A stretch of DNA of 64,000 nt. Source: Burhinus oedicnemus. Taxonomy: Eukaryota > Chordata > Aves > Charadriiformes > Burhinidae. The stretch lies in contig VFFE01009164.1 of NCBI GenBank assembly GCA_008921705.1, forward strand, positions 2,408,785 through 2,472,784. The letters run 5' to 3'. The notes under the pieces were generated by a model. That model did not search any database, was not told the DNA's origin, and worked only from the letters and a program-made list of their open reading frames with translations. The position numbers were made by a program, and so were the translations under genes. Of the stretch, positions 26,321 through 38,059 are shown in pieces (the stretch's first letter is position 1; each line of letters begins with the position of its first letter).

Positions 26321-28409
26321 CTTCCCTTTGTTTTGTTATAGTGTTACCTAAGATGTTGAATTTTAGGAGTACTTTTTACGAGGCAATTGGTGGTATAAAC
26401 AGAAATGTTTGAGAAGATGCATTAACTGTAGTGTTTACTAGTTTGCAGAGAATAAACCTCTATCCATGATAAGGATAAGGGAATGCAGAAATGCACACTA
26501 CTTTGCTGTCCCACGCAGTAGCTTAATTACCCCTTTATAATAGCAATTTAACTAATAGAGCTGTGTCCCTTGCCACAAGAGCCACATGACTGGCATGAGA
26601 GAAATCATTTGGAAAAAAAATTCTCAACTGAGATGAAAGGGCACTTTGTGCACAACAACAAGCAGATGTGGGCTAATCCCTGCTCTCAGTTTCTTCATTT
26701 TTGGGCAGTATTCTCCAACTTCTTGGAATGGAGCTCACGAGAGTACATATTAGTTCCTAGGTATCTTGGAAGAAAATAAAGGCAATCTCAGAAGTATCCA
26801 TTTCCTCTGGATTAATTCCTGAAGCCTGGTAGACTCATGTCAGCCAGTTCCAGGCTAGAATTGCCATTTAACTTTCTGTTTAATTTTAGGAAGTGCTGGA
26901 ATTTTGGAGTTGGAGAAAACCAGGCCTTTGATTTGGTGTCTAACAGGACAGCCAAGCAAGTAGGCAAACTTGTTTGCTACCAGTTGGGATACTTAACAGT
27001 CTACTGGAGATGTTCAGGTTTTGTTTGTGCTACTGAAATGTCTAGGACGTCAAAGCAAATCCCCACTGCTCACAAACCCCAAACTCTTGTCTGTGGCAAC
27101 CAAGAATGACAAAGCAGAGCAGGGAAAAGGAACTGACAAATACACCTTCAGTGTCACCCTCAAATTTGCTGCCAGTGAGCAACTGTCAAAAAGTCATTAT
27201 AAAATACCAATACTTTTTACCTCAGGGTTCCTCAGGAGAGGGAGACTGTAGCATTTCCAGCTGCAGAGAGATGTCCTTAGGGGAGGATAAAGGCCCCAAG
27301 TCATTAGAGTCTATTGACATGCCCCTCTTTCCAAAGATATCTACAAAAATTTGGATGTGGATTTATTAGTGTCAGTAAAAGCACTTTTCTCAGTGCTTTA
27401 TCAAAGTGGCTTTTTTCCATATATTTCCACATGTATACATTAAATTATATATATCTATTTCATATGCGTGTACTCACAAGTTTATGCATACATGTACATT
27501 ACATTAATTTATATACCTTGTACCCACGTGCATGTGAACATCTTCAGCATGGCTTTCTTCCTAAATATTATCCGTTAAAAAGATGACAACAGAGATGGGC
27601 CCTATATAAACAAAATTAAATAAATGCAAGTGAACTAATTAGAAGAATAAAAACAAACAAGACAGTTTTTGACCACAGTATAAATCCAGACTGTAGTTAT
27701 ATTGGTGTAATTGAGTGCTAAATTAGTCCCTATATTTCTGAACAGAAGCAGAGGGAAAGCTAATCAAATGAATTTAATTTCAGCATCAGGAAAAAAAAAT
27801 GTTTAAATTAGCAGAACTTTTAGAAGTTTTATCAGCATTTCACTTGAAAAGGAAATAGATAAGTAAATATATTAGAAGCAGACCCATAGTGTATCACTTA
27901 ATGGATACCCATATTCCAGATGCTCCTGCAAATTCTGAAGCTTAGTGTCTATGCTCAATATTCAGACTACCTACTGTGCATGCAGTAGATATTAAACTGC
28001 GGCACTCATTGTCACAGGGTGTAGCAGGAACTAAATGATCTCCAAAAAAGGATTATACAGCCATACTGAGAAGTGGTCTTAAACTCAGTAGACTGGACAG
28101 TCCCCAGTTGAGGTACTCTAAACTCACACTGACAGAAAATTCCTGTCTTAAAGGGGTGTTAGTGGACATTCACGGTTAAAGTACTTTTAGATATATAGTC
28201 CTTTTTTAGTACACTCCAGATAGCTTTTGTGTTTGCGCCTTTTTTGTCTCACTGCTAGATCAAATAGTTCTTTGTAGTATATTTTACCCTTGGCCCCTTA
28301 TAGCTGTTGGATGCTGGAATGTCCCATATTTACATCTTGTGTCCTACTTGTGTCTAAACTCATGATCAGTGTTTCATAAATAAATAGCTGTGAATGGAAG
28401 GAAAAAAAT
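26321..28409. other. AT-rich non-coding DNA, no gene seen
   Basis: No gene. Around 27420-27520 is rich in TATA/ACAT-type simple sequence but has no regular unit. Confidence 0.55.
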
Positions 28410-28620
28410 GGTGTCTAAATCTAGGCTTCTAAACCTGAATGTTGGCACCCAAATAACTGGCCAGATTTCCAAAAGCCAAGCCCCTGGAAATTTCCAGTAA
28501 TCACAGTTGCCATACCAACGGCTGTCAGCACTCTTGCAAAAGCAGGTCATGTATTTAGGTGCCAAAATGTAGCAAGAGGGGTCTAATTTCAAGCTTTTTT
28601 TTTTTAGAAGATCTGGCCAA
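28410..28620. repeat. Old interspersed repeat with inverted arms (family unassigned)
   Basis: It shows 'tctaaatctaggcttctaaa', 'ttggcacccaaataactggc', 'atttaggtgcc' and 'gatctggcca'. These resemble a repeat common in reptile genomes that is built of 'ttaggcacctaa' and 'tggccagattttcaaaag' blocks. The outer arms (28458-28476 and 28593-28619) are imperfect inverted copies that both carry TGGCCAGAT, and a perfect 14-bp palindrome sits at 28484-28497. The inverted design suggests a non-autonomous DNA transposon or foldback element, but I could not find target duplications. Confidence 0.45.
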
Positions 28621-29177
28621 GAACACTAATGATAATTGGGAACAGTTTCACCTCTGCTGCCAGTCTCCAGCTTGAGTCACAAGACTGCTACGGTCTTGCA
28701 AAAGGGAAGATGTTTAGGAAGGTGAAGCACGAGGTGTTAGCCTGCTTCCATCCTGGGCTGCAGGCTTAGAGCTATCACAGAGATACCCCACAAACTGATT
28801 TGAGGGCAAACAGCCAAAGAAACGTAGAGCTCAATGTAGGCTGCTTTCCCCAGGCGAGAAGCAGGGTATGGCTCAAATCCCTGGATCGGGGGGGATGTTT
28901 GGTTTGTTGTGTTGTGGCACTGAGTATGGTGGAGCTGCCACGCAAGGGGGCACATGGCCAGGTGCTCACCCCCACCTTCGTCCAGTGGTGGCCACTTCCC
29001 TCTTGTAGTCCTTCCAGCTTTGTTGGGATCCTGCACTGCCCTGCTGCCAACTTGCAGTCCCCCTTGCTGGGCATCAGCCAAGGCACTTACGAAGGTGAGG
29101 ACAGGTGTGTGTCCCCACGTGGCACCCCCCCCCCATCTCCTGGGGGCTTTAAGCACAGCCCCTGCCTCCAAATACCT
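28621..29177. other. Non-coding DNA with a GC-rich section, no gene seen
   Basis: From about 28850 to 29150 the sequence is clearly more GC-rich than its flanks. Open frames run on both strands (153 codons minus, 127 plus) because stop codons are rarer in GC-rich DNA. No domain is visible in either. Confidence 0.5.
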
Positions 29178-29404
29178 GCCTGACCTCAGGCACGTCACTT
29201 AACCTCTCTGTCTTGAGGTAGAATAAACACTACTTCCTGCTCCCTGCATTTTGTCTGTCTTCTTCAGCTCTGGTGTAAGCTCCTAAGGGCAAGGTTTGTC
29301 TTCTCTTCTCAGCGTGCTCAATGCCTATCAAAACAGAGCCTTGATCTCAGCTGGGGCCTTGAGGCATGACTGCAGTACTGTTATTATCGTTAATAATAAT
29401 AATC
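29178..29404 (+). mobile_element. MIR/L2-like ancient retroposon fragment
   Basis: It begins with 'gacctcaggcacgtcactta' and 'acctctctgtct', the MIR core-tail motif. About 80 bases later it has 'ggtgtaagctcctaagggca' and 'aggtttgtctt', the 'gtaagctccttgagggcagggac' block of L2-type 3' ends. It finishes with 'ccttgatctcagctggggcc' and a TAATAATAATAAT tail. The combined order fits old amniote MIR/L2-related elements. Diverged and non-coding. Confidence 0.55.
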
Positions 29405-31019
29405 ATGAATGCAATCAGATCAAAGACACTGACTCTATGAGTCATTTTTGGGGTAAAGTTAGTCATTCCAAAGAGCAATAGGTATATGTAGACTATAGCC
29501 ACTGCCAAGGTTTCTCCTTTTTCCCAGCATTTAAAAATTCACCCTTGGGAGTATGGGTGAGCAATACGATCTGAAAGGTCTCAGCCCTGCCAGTGTTTCC
29601 ATGTGGATAGGCACTTGTGCTCACATGCCGACAGTTGCAAGGTTAATGGTGTAACTTTGCTCTGTATAATTCAGCTAAGTAAATACCCTGTGTGGGTTTT
29701 CTGGATCATAGGTGAAACTCCTTTCCGTATTGAGCCTTCTCTGAATGCAATTCAGTATCTGTCATTGCCCTCAGTTGCAACAGGCCCTTTATGAAAACTC
29801 GAGAACAGCACTGCATGCCAAAAATATATTTTTCTTGTTAATTGTTGAGTTTTTTAGTTGTTTGGTGGGTTTTTTTCTGATTTTTCATCAGTTGAATGAA
29901 TCACAACAAAGTTGTCTTGAAAAGGAAAAAAAGAAATTAAAAGAATGAATTACTTATTAAAAGCATTAAAATGAGATTTTTCACCTGAAAAAAAAGGCCT
30001 GTAGCCAAACAATAGGATTACACAGGTGCAAAATAAGACACAAGAGGGAGCTCACATAATAAATAATAGTGATAAATAAATAACATTTTGAAAACAGTTA
30101 AAACCTATGGAGAAAAAGAAATTAATAAATACTGCAATTCCTATTTGCTGTTGCTGTTCTCATTATCTCTACAGTTATTGTCACAGGCTATGGGAACGTG
30201 CTCACGTACAAGGATCTTTGTGCACCAGACTTTGCCCACAGAACACAATAGCGGTGCCTGGTCACAAGAGCTTCTAGTGTGAGGACAGAGTCATAGAAGA
30301 GGGAGACCAAGTCGGGAGACTACAGGGAGACACTGTTCTGGCAGACAGAAAGTGACCTGAGTATAGAGCTGTTCCAGGAGTAATTGTCAAATATTCAATG
30401 CATTTTGTTATTTTAAAATACATTTAAATATATATGTGCATTTATGTTTCTTGAGTATGATTGTCCATATTCAAGAGACAATCACATGCATAGAAAACCA
30501 GAGGACTTAAAACTGAGTCTGCAACCCAACAGTTACATTTTATATGTGGGATCAGGAGTTGCATTTCAATGCCTGCAACTTCAGTTCACTCCAGCAACCA
30601 GATTTCACGTTTCTCAGAACTTAGAGAAACTGTGCTATTTTGACAAACTCATCTTCATTTTTAAGTGTTAACCCGATCAGTCAAAACACCTCCATTCCTG
30701 AAGTTCTTGTGAAAATAAGGCAGTATCTGTCAGTAACTACAGTGGCCTTGATCTGTTGGCAGAGATCTACCCTCCCTGCAGTCGAACACATGTTTCCTCA
30801 GTGCTGGACCCTGGATCTTCCATGTTTCTGAGGCTGCAACTGCGTGTCCCAGGACACACGTCTCAGCCCTTCCCCAATAAACTTGAGGGCTGCCCTTTAA
30901 GGCAAGTTCTCCATATTATAACAGCTCTGGGCATGCATCATTATTTACCATCTGAAAACATGTTACATAGTCATCAATGGACCACTAGTTTGGGGAGGAC
31001 CCACACACAGATCTAGAAG
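29405..31019. other. Non-coding DNA, no gene seen
   Basis: No gene recognised. The last 300 bases (about 30690-31019) are somewhat more GC-rich and may belong to the retroviral-type remnant that follows, but I see no motif there. Confidence 0.45.
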
Positions 31020-32180
31020 ATGGACATTAGCCTCGGATATCCATCACCCCTGAACAAGCAAGTGTACCTTGGACATAATTGTCACTTGGGGTTGGAAAGG
31101 CCATATGCTGGTGTTGGTGGCCATCACACATAACTCAGACATCTCCCTCTAGAAGTGCCAGGGACAGAGACAACATGTCTATTTCTGTAGAGTCTATTAG
31201 TAGAGATCCACAATTAATATAATTGCAAGGAGTGTACCTTCTTTCATACTTCAGGACCTGTCTGGTCTTCAGCATCAGTACAACAGCCACAAGCCTTAGA
31301 AAGCTACTGTATACCCTTCAGCCAAGGGGAGAGACAATTCTTATGCTGTGACATCTGAGTCCGTGGTATGAATGTATCCACCCACATCAGCAGTGGCTCC
31401 ATTCCTTTCCTCTGCTCCTGTAGTGCAAATGGGCTTTTCCAATCAATAGTGCCACTCATGGGGAATTCAGCAATGTATTCAGTTCCTGACAGATGTTTGT
31501 CAAATGGCCCATTGAGTAGCTCAAGACCAACTGGTGCTACTTATGAGATTGTATTAGCCATATGACCATGGGCTGTTTTTGACTTTACAGTGTGATATCC
31601 CTCAAAGACCATCCACATACTTGCATCAGGAGCTCCATAGACCAGAGGGAACCCAAGGTGAACATGCAGGATCTGACAATGCAGTGTTGCCCTTAAAGTG
31701 TAGCTTGCTGGAAGGGACATGGTCATCGTAAGCATCCTACAGCTACATAGACTTGTCATGTACACTACAGAAGGGTATAATAGCTTCAGCAATTGAAATA
31801 ATCAGTTTATGCGAAGAAGTCTAAACCCTGAGATCCTTCTTCATTCTAAGACTCCGACACAGAATGTTCAGCCTGTAAAGCCACCTTAATGCTCAATACC
31901 CTGGATCTCAATGCTAGGAATTACTCTTTCCACTCCTTTGAGCAAAGTTGATGAATTCTTCAGCAGAGAGGCTATTTTGCAGCCAGATTCCACAGCTGTG
32001 GAATCACAGAAAGCCAGGCCCTGGATCCTGGGCTGGCAGAGACCATTCTCACACTGTGCTTGATGCATTTGATCTCTGGAGAGGAAGGAGTACATACCCG
32101 GCATGGCACCCTGGCCAGCTGGCTTGGGAGAAGCAATGCTGGCTTTGACTGTGCAAGCAGGTGCTTGCTTCTCCTCCCCA
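31020..32180 (-). pseudogene. Decayed retroviral-type pol remnant (RNase H to integrase), tentative
   Basis: On the minus strand one frame keeps protein-like patches separated by stops. In the patch at about 31145-31540 the spacing of an integrase core can be followed: an Asp (codon 31442-31444), a V-D-T-F about 20 residues on (Asp 31376-31378), then A-C-G-C-C and E-D-Q with Asp at 31265-31267, and P-x-x-S-x-G near 31145-31162, like the P-x-S-S-G before the catalytic Glu. The two Asp are 59 residues apart, near the usual spacing, but the Glu is not found. Upstream in the same frame, 31900-32050 loosely resembles an RNase H end, at a suitable distance. In-frame stops lie at 31541, 31304, at two sites near 31240 and 31215, and as a cluster at 31800-31886. 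It is dead and old. No LTRs, gag, RT or env were found. It could be chance similarity; class III (ERV-L-like) is my best guess. Confidence 0.4.
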
Positions 32181-33482
32181 TCAGATGGGGAGAGTGAAAG
32201 AACAGCTGTAAGTGGAATAAGGTTTAAAAAACTGGAGAAACAGAGATTTTTTAAAAAAACCCAAACAAACTTGCCTGCCTCGCATTGGAAACCTGTCATG
32301 TTTTTAATCTAAATTAAAGTTGTGCTAGTATTCTGTAGTAAAACAATTGCCTACTACCAGAGCCACGCATTTTTGAGAAGTGAGAATGAGCCATATGTCT
32401 TCCATAAAAACATACTGATACAGTTCAGCCTGTTCTTTACGCTTTCTGGTAAATCATATTTTTTTTACAGGCCACGGTTAAAGCGAGCAATATTTTTGTT
32501 TGCCAGAAAGTATTTACAGTACTGTATTATCCTTCATCTCTACCAGTTTTCATTTGTTATCATTGACACATGGTAAAGTAGTTTTAATTATCTCGAGGCT
32601 CAAGTACAAGGAGTTTTTATAATTCAGTTGGGTCTATTTAATTTCCAGTATCTAAGCTACCATAATGAAAATGTTACTCAAGGTTTCTTCTTCAACTCCC
32701 CCCCTTTAGATCATAATAAAGACAGCTCACTTGAGCAAATAGTTCCTTTGAAATGTTAATCTTCCTCAGATGTCTTTTTTGTTAGATCAGCTGCACCGTT
32801 AAAATACTTTCTATTTTCCCATTAGTTTGAATGCCGAAGAACACTTATTAGCCATATGGACACAAAGTAGCTTGTTGATGAAGACAACTGAATTAAAGCC
32901 TCATGTTAAACAATGAATTAACTGTGATATAGGGTGTAATAACCACGGTTACATAAAACTGGGTCGTTTATCCCCCTCTTATCCAACACAATCGCTCCTT
33001 AAAAGAAGAAAAAAATATATTCAAGACACTGCCCCCAGTGCAACCTAAAATCCATACAAAAGCAAAGATGGTGAATGTAAAAGCCTCCAGCAAAGGGGCT
33101 TATTGAAACATTATTTTTTTGAATGTATTGTTTTATATTAGTCTTTATTTGGCACTTAAGGAATGAAATCCCAACGAGCTAAACCTTTCCTTCAGAAATG
33201 CATGTGAAAGTGTATCTTCACTGCAGAGCCGGCTCTGTGATTGCTCCCTGGCTGGAGACCCTGGCTTGGCTCAGGTGTGATCAGCCACAGCGTGAGATCG
33301 CACCCTTGGTGCTGTTCCTCCCTCCTTCCCTGCCCACGTACCGAGCCCGACGGACTGCTGCGCTTCAATAAAGCGAGCAGCTCTCTGATTGCTTTTTAAT
33401 GAATTGTGGGGGAATGTGTATGGTTTCCCTGGGGTGTGGAAAGAATTTTAGGTGGGTCATCAGCATTCAAATATTAAATTAC
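32181..33482. other. AT-rich non-coding DNA, regulatory-looking
   Basis: No gene. From about 32640 to 33190 the sequence is AT-rich but not simple, with many homeodomain- and FOX-like cores (CATTAG, TTATTAG, GTTAAACA, AATTAAC) and an AACCACGGTT inverted motif at about 32941-32950. This style is often seen in conserved non-coding elements. A hairpin lies at 33356-33379 in a GC-richer stretch (33230-33380). Confidence 0.35.
33356..33379. repeat. Short hairpin with AATAAA across the loop
   Basis: The arms pair over nine base pairs with one bulged G and a five-base CAATA loop, so that an AATAAA hexamer spans loop and stem. No U-run or transcript evidence. Probably coincidental. Confidence 0.6.
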
Positions 33483-33547
33483 TTGTGCAGGTTGTGTAAG
33501 GTTAGCAGCCAAGGAAGTGGAGCTGGGACTCCAACCCAAACCTCCAT
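33483..33547 (-). mobile_element. MIR-like SINE fragment
   Basis: The plus strand reads 'gttgtgtaaggttagcagcc', 'aaggaagtggagctgggact' and 'ccaacccaaacctcc'. This follows the reverse-complement MIR core 'aaggtcacacagcaagtcagtggcagagctgggaatagaacccaggtctcc'. Only about 65 bp survive. Confidence 0.5.
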
Positions 33548-35712
33548 GTAAATCGGTTAACACAGAAGAAAAGGTCTGCTAGATTCAGGTGAGAAGAATG
33601 TGTCTGGGAGGCCATTAAGAGTAACCCCAGGTAAGAAACTCAGCGCATGTGCAGTGAAGGCACAGAAAAGTTTCAGTAGACTTCAGTAAATATAGTTTTG
33701 TTTTTAAACTCTGCCTGTGATTTCAAAACAGGAGACATCTGAGTCCTTGGAGAATTTTGAGTCCTAGGCTATACTTCAATGAGAGCTCAGACTTTCTGAA
33801 AGTATGTCCCTCTTTACAGTTCCTTGATTTAAATATTCTGTGCAAGTCTGAACATGGACGTTCAACAATTCAGCAGTAAGAGCTGGGGCACATGAAGCAT
33901 CGGTTTACATCTACAGCTTCCAGAGAGATAGGAAGTTGGTGTTATTTACTTAAGCAGGAACAATAGCTCAGTCGCAGCGGGTTGCTGTTCGGCTGGCATT
34001 TTCATTGCTGGCATGGATGGGCGCATCCGTCTGCTCACACCCTCAGCTGCTGCACCCCTACCTGCTCCCTCCACTGCCTCTGGCACTTGGTGATGCCTCT
34101 AGCAGCAATCAGACAGATTTCCAGATTCCAGCAATTGACAGAGAGCAAATTTGCAAATGTGCACTGGGCTAACATGATTAGGCTTGCGAACATGCAAATC
34201 CTTTGAATGAATTTTGGGTTTATGCAACTGACGTAAATAAAAAGGATCCTGTTTATGTACTGCCTAAAGAGCCGCTGTACAAACTGGACTGCCAGAGATG
34301 ATTTCATTCACCTCTTTTAGTGAAACATACAGAGAACCACAGTGCAGATACCCCCAGGGTATAATTTTCATGATAATCAAAACACAGGCATGCTATACAA
34401 TGGTTTACCACCAGAACTGAAGGCAGATATCCAATTCCAGGGAAGGAGGGAAGTTTTCATGCATCCAAAACAAGAAAACATGTCCAGATGCTCACTGGGT
34501 CCCCACAGCTACTGTGCCTGTTGTCATAGGATTTTGAGGGGCAATAAATGATCCTTTTCAGGTAAACCAAGTAGGTGGTATTTCCAACAGCACCAAGGCT
34601 GTGACTGACTTGTGCACTCTCACACACATAGGCATACGTTGCTCTTGATCTTGTGTTTTGGCTGGGATCAAGGCCTGGAAATCGTGTATCTTTGCTATTT
34701 GTTTGACTGATGCATTCTCCCAGAGACTTTTCCTTCAGCATGCCAGCTTGCCTCTGATTTGGGAGGACACAGCTGTGAGCAGAGTGGACTTTAGACAAAC
34801 TTTTCCCTGGAAGCACCCCACAAGTTACCTTGCTTTGCAGCTTGTTGCAGTGGAAAACAACCAGAGCTTCATTCAAAAAAACCTCACACAGAGATCAATC
34901 AGGTTACTCTGGTTAATCCCGACTCTCTCACTTGGCAGTGGATTACTACCTCCCTCATAAGGGTAATTTCTAATTCCTCCTGGAGAAAGTAAGGTGAATT
35001 CCAGCCACACTTTTGGCATTTGCAACAGGAGGCAGGGAGCAATCTGCTTGAGTCTTTTACTGAAAGGCCAAAATGTTGTGTTGAGGGTACGCTAGGTTAT
35101 CATCAATAATGTGGGCTTGTGATCATTTTACTTGGGGAAAGAGAGTGAGGAAGAGGTGGTTCTTTGAGCAGATGGAGACTATCAGCACTTCCCTTAGGGG
35201 CAAAGCCTACACGGCCCCTGCTCATGAAGCCCTTTATTAGAAGACAGGGTATTCAAAGAAATCCTTGTGTCAGAGAACATGGAGCGTGCCCTTGATGCTG
35301 ATAATATAGCTAAATATCACCTGTTTCCCAGAGACAGTTATGATAATCTGAGCCAAATTCTCATGGGAGAAAAAAGTCTAACTTTTATTTGAAAAACACT
35401 ATTTCGTTAAAATTGGGAGAGATTTAAGCCACCGGGATTTTTCAGCAAAACCTGAAACTCTGATATTCTTATAGTTTACTTTTTCCTTACTCTTTTTTCT
35501 TTTTCCCCATTTTTTTTTTTCCGGTGGTAAAATGAGAAGAGAGAAGCGTAGGATAGGACTGAAAAAACTCGTATTTAGAATTTTCAGGTAAAGAGATCAC
35601 AATGGGCCAGCTGACTTCTTTTAAAAATATGTCTTCTTCCCTGTGTGACTGCTGGGAAGCTCAGGAAGAAGCTATGGGTTAATGATAGTTGGTTGCATTG
35701 ATATATACAGAC
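33548..35712. other. Non-coding DNA, no gene seen
   Basis: No gene recognised. The 139-codon minus-strand frame at 34457-34876 overlaps two plus-strand frames and has no domain. A T-run lies near 35509-35520. Confidence 0.55.
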
Positions 35713-35802
35713 AAGCATAGTTGAGGTTGGAAGGGACCTCTGGAGATTGTCTTGTCCTAGCCCCCTGATCAGAGTAGAGTCAGCTTGAGCAGGTTACTCC
35801 AG
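35713..35802 (-). mobile_element. Old CR1 LINE 3' end fragment
   Basis: It contains 'aagcatagttgaggttggaa', 'gggacctctggagattgtct', 'gtcctagccccctgatcaga' and 'cagcttgagcaggttactcc'. These correspond to the reverse complement of the CR1 tail 'ttggaagggacctctggagatcatctagtccaaccccctgctc...agagcaggttgctc'. The 8-mer end is degraded. It is more diverged than the copies at 6.2 and 22.6 kb. Confidence 0.85.
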
Positions 35803-36602
35803 CCTATTTTAAAGTGGTCCTTCAGCTCCTTTTGCAAATCCAGGCTCTCTGGGTGTTTATTCTTCCTTTAGTGGATCCCGCAGATCTCTTGGCCACAAAT
35901 AACTACTGATTCCTACCAGTGAGGGGTATGTGCAGCAGGCTTTTTCATCCTGTTTCACAACTCATGTTCTTTCCCTTCCAGCATTGTACAGAGAATACTC
36001 TCTAATACTCCCCAGAAAGCAAGGTCACTTGTTGACAAGGAAACTTTAAATCAGGGGAAAGAGGGAAAGTGAAAGATACTGTCTGATGAGCAGAAATTTA
36101 CCTATCATGAACGCTTTACCTACAATAAAGTCAGGAAATTCACAAGCAAAATACCCAGGACACACTGTCAGCCATTTATAACAGTCCATTAAGTAATTTT
36201 AGAAGGCAGTTTGGTCTAGGACAAGCCTTTCGGTGCCCAGTGTCCAGTATACTTTAGAAATGGGCACTCAATGTGCTGTCCCAAAGGTGCCATCAGTGTC
36301 AGTGGCCCTAGACAGCAGGACCAAGACAATGAATCATGGTTTTGCAGCTCAACCACTGGACTGTATCACAGATTTCTGGTGAAATCTCAGGCAACTACAT
36401 CGCTTAGCCTCCGAAGTGTCTGAAGCAGGGGATGCCTATCAGTGCAGGTATGTTCTGTGCCTAGCTTAGCAAGTGTTGTTTTTTTCCCCTGAAATTACCA
36501 CAATATAGATAAAGTGATAAGATTGAGTCATACTGTGAAGGAAACTGAGCTGTCACAACTTTAGCTAACCTGTTTGTATTTAAATTATTTTGGTTGTCAT
36601 GG
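35803..36602. other. Non-coding DNA, no gene seen
   Basis: Nothing definite. At 36330-36430 a 'atctcaggcaactacatcgc' + 'ttagcctccgaagtgtct' segment may be a very weak MIR relic. 36220-36310 has repeated 'gtgccca'-like phrases of unknown origin. Confidence 0.45.
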
Positions 36603-36663
36603 CCAACAATTGTACAATTGTTGTATGATTAATGTAGCCTACATTTTAATGTAGAATTGTTGG
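36603..36663. repeat. Nested palindrome cluster
   Basis: Three inverted structures lie within 61 bp. There is a perfect 20-bp palindrome (36604-36623) and a 7+7 inverted pair AATGTAG/CTACATT around one base (36631-36645). An outer 9-base arm pair CCAACAATT (36603-36611) and AATTGTTGG (36655-36663) encloses both. AATGTAG also recurs at 36648-36654. It may be the end structure of a small foldback element or a local cruciform-prone site. No coding role. Confidence 0.92.
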
Positions 36664-38011
36664 GTTTTTTTCTTTTTGAGTCTCCAGAGCAAAATACAAT
36701 TCTTAAATATCTCAAAATGATCATTAGAATTTAGCACATTTTCTCTCTCTGAGAGGATTTTAGCCATCTCCAAAGACAAACCTTCAGTTCTGAGCTGTTT
36801 TAACTGTACTGCTCTTTTGTTAGTTCTAAGGGGATATTTTAACATTTCCCTAATTTATATTTTAATGTACTTTCTAGGCGTACTGGTCATTCTTTCAAAG
36901 GAGCATAAAGTAGTTATTGTTAATACATACATGCTGGGTAACAGCAAATGTTTCTGGAGTACTAGGCTTTCTGTAATGACATTAGATGAAGAAAAAAAAG
37001 GAGATGAAGTAATACTGATCTCTATGACAGCCTCTGTCTGCAGGACAAGGATTTAATTCAGAATTAAGCCACATTAGTGTTAAAGAAGCCATTACTCACT
37101 TGCAAATGTCCACCCCCCCCAAACCCATTTCAGTGCTCAGTGCAGTAAGCTGGTACATTTATCCACAAACATTTGATGACTGATGCTTTATTTTGCCTTT
37201 GAATGTTTCTTTAATGAAATCTGGGTGCTTAAAAATATCCAGTAACATAGTTAACCATTTTGCTTTCACATTAACAGAGCAGTTATTCTGTCGCCATTTG
37301 TCATTGATTTTGCTTTGATATGTGACCCCTTTAAACAGAAAAACAAAAATCAGATATCAATGCAGATTCAAATAATTTATAGAATTTTACTGAATGTAAA
37401 TAGATGTGTCACTTCGCATAGCTTTTTTGTCCTTTGTTAGCAGGCGTAGATGTACTTATGTTTTGCATTATCTATCGAAAACTTCCCTTGAGCTTTATCA
37501 AACTGTCTTGTTCTGAGAATGCATAAAACATCTTTCTTCCAAGTTTAGGATATGCTTTGTTGTCTTTTAAAAGTTATGGTGTAAATTTGCTGAGGGACAT
37601 TGAGTCCAGCAATACTGAGAGTCCAGCAAAACTATTTCTGGGCTAAATGGTACTTCTGGTCTCTAAGGAGCTTCTACAGCCGCCAAAAAATCCCTGGGAC
37701 ATGTGCACAACCCCTTTTCCCAGGCTGGGCTGTGTTTGAGACCAGTAATGTGGGTATGTGTTGATAAAAGAGAAGATTCATATTATACCATCTGAAAATT
37801 GCCTGACACTAGCTGAATCTCTTCTGTTTGTGGCTGTGCTAGGTATTACTGTACAGTGAAGCCACCAGAACAAGAACTTGGATTTAGGCACCAAATAGAC
37901 TCAGCAGGCTTTTTCTGAGTTAAAAAAGGGGGAAATTTTGCGTGCTGAGCTCCTTCCTTTTGCCCGCCCCCAGAGTGGGGTCACACCTGTCTATCGGGGA
38001 AAAATCTGAAA
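36664..38011. other. AT-rich non-coding DNA, no gene seen
   Basis: No gene recognised. A C8 run is at about 37111-37118. A 'ttggatttaggcaccaaat' phrase at about 37880 may be a shred of the repeat described at 28.4-28.6 kb. Confidence 0.5.
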
Positions 38012-38059
38012 AGAAGAAAGCTGGAAGAGAAGAAAGGTGCAAGAGAAGAAAGCTGCAGG
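38012..38059 (+). repeat. Three 16-bp purine-rich tandem units
   Basis: AGAAGAAAGCTGGAAG, AGAAGAAAGGTGCAAG and AGAAGAAAGCTGCAGG stand in direct succession (38012-38027, 38028-38043, 38044-38059) with a few substitutions each. A small degenerate minisatellite. Confidence 0.9.

Noticed and set aside
28737..29198. Open frames on both strands (153 minus, 127 plus)
   Set aside because: They coincide with a GC-rich patch in which stop codons are rare. No domain in either.
31020..31060. G-D-G-Y-P phrase suggesting a Harbinger transposase
   Set aside because: The rest of a Harbinger catalytic core is not found at the right spacing. The integrase reading of the neighbouring DNA fits better.
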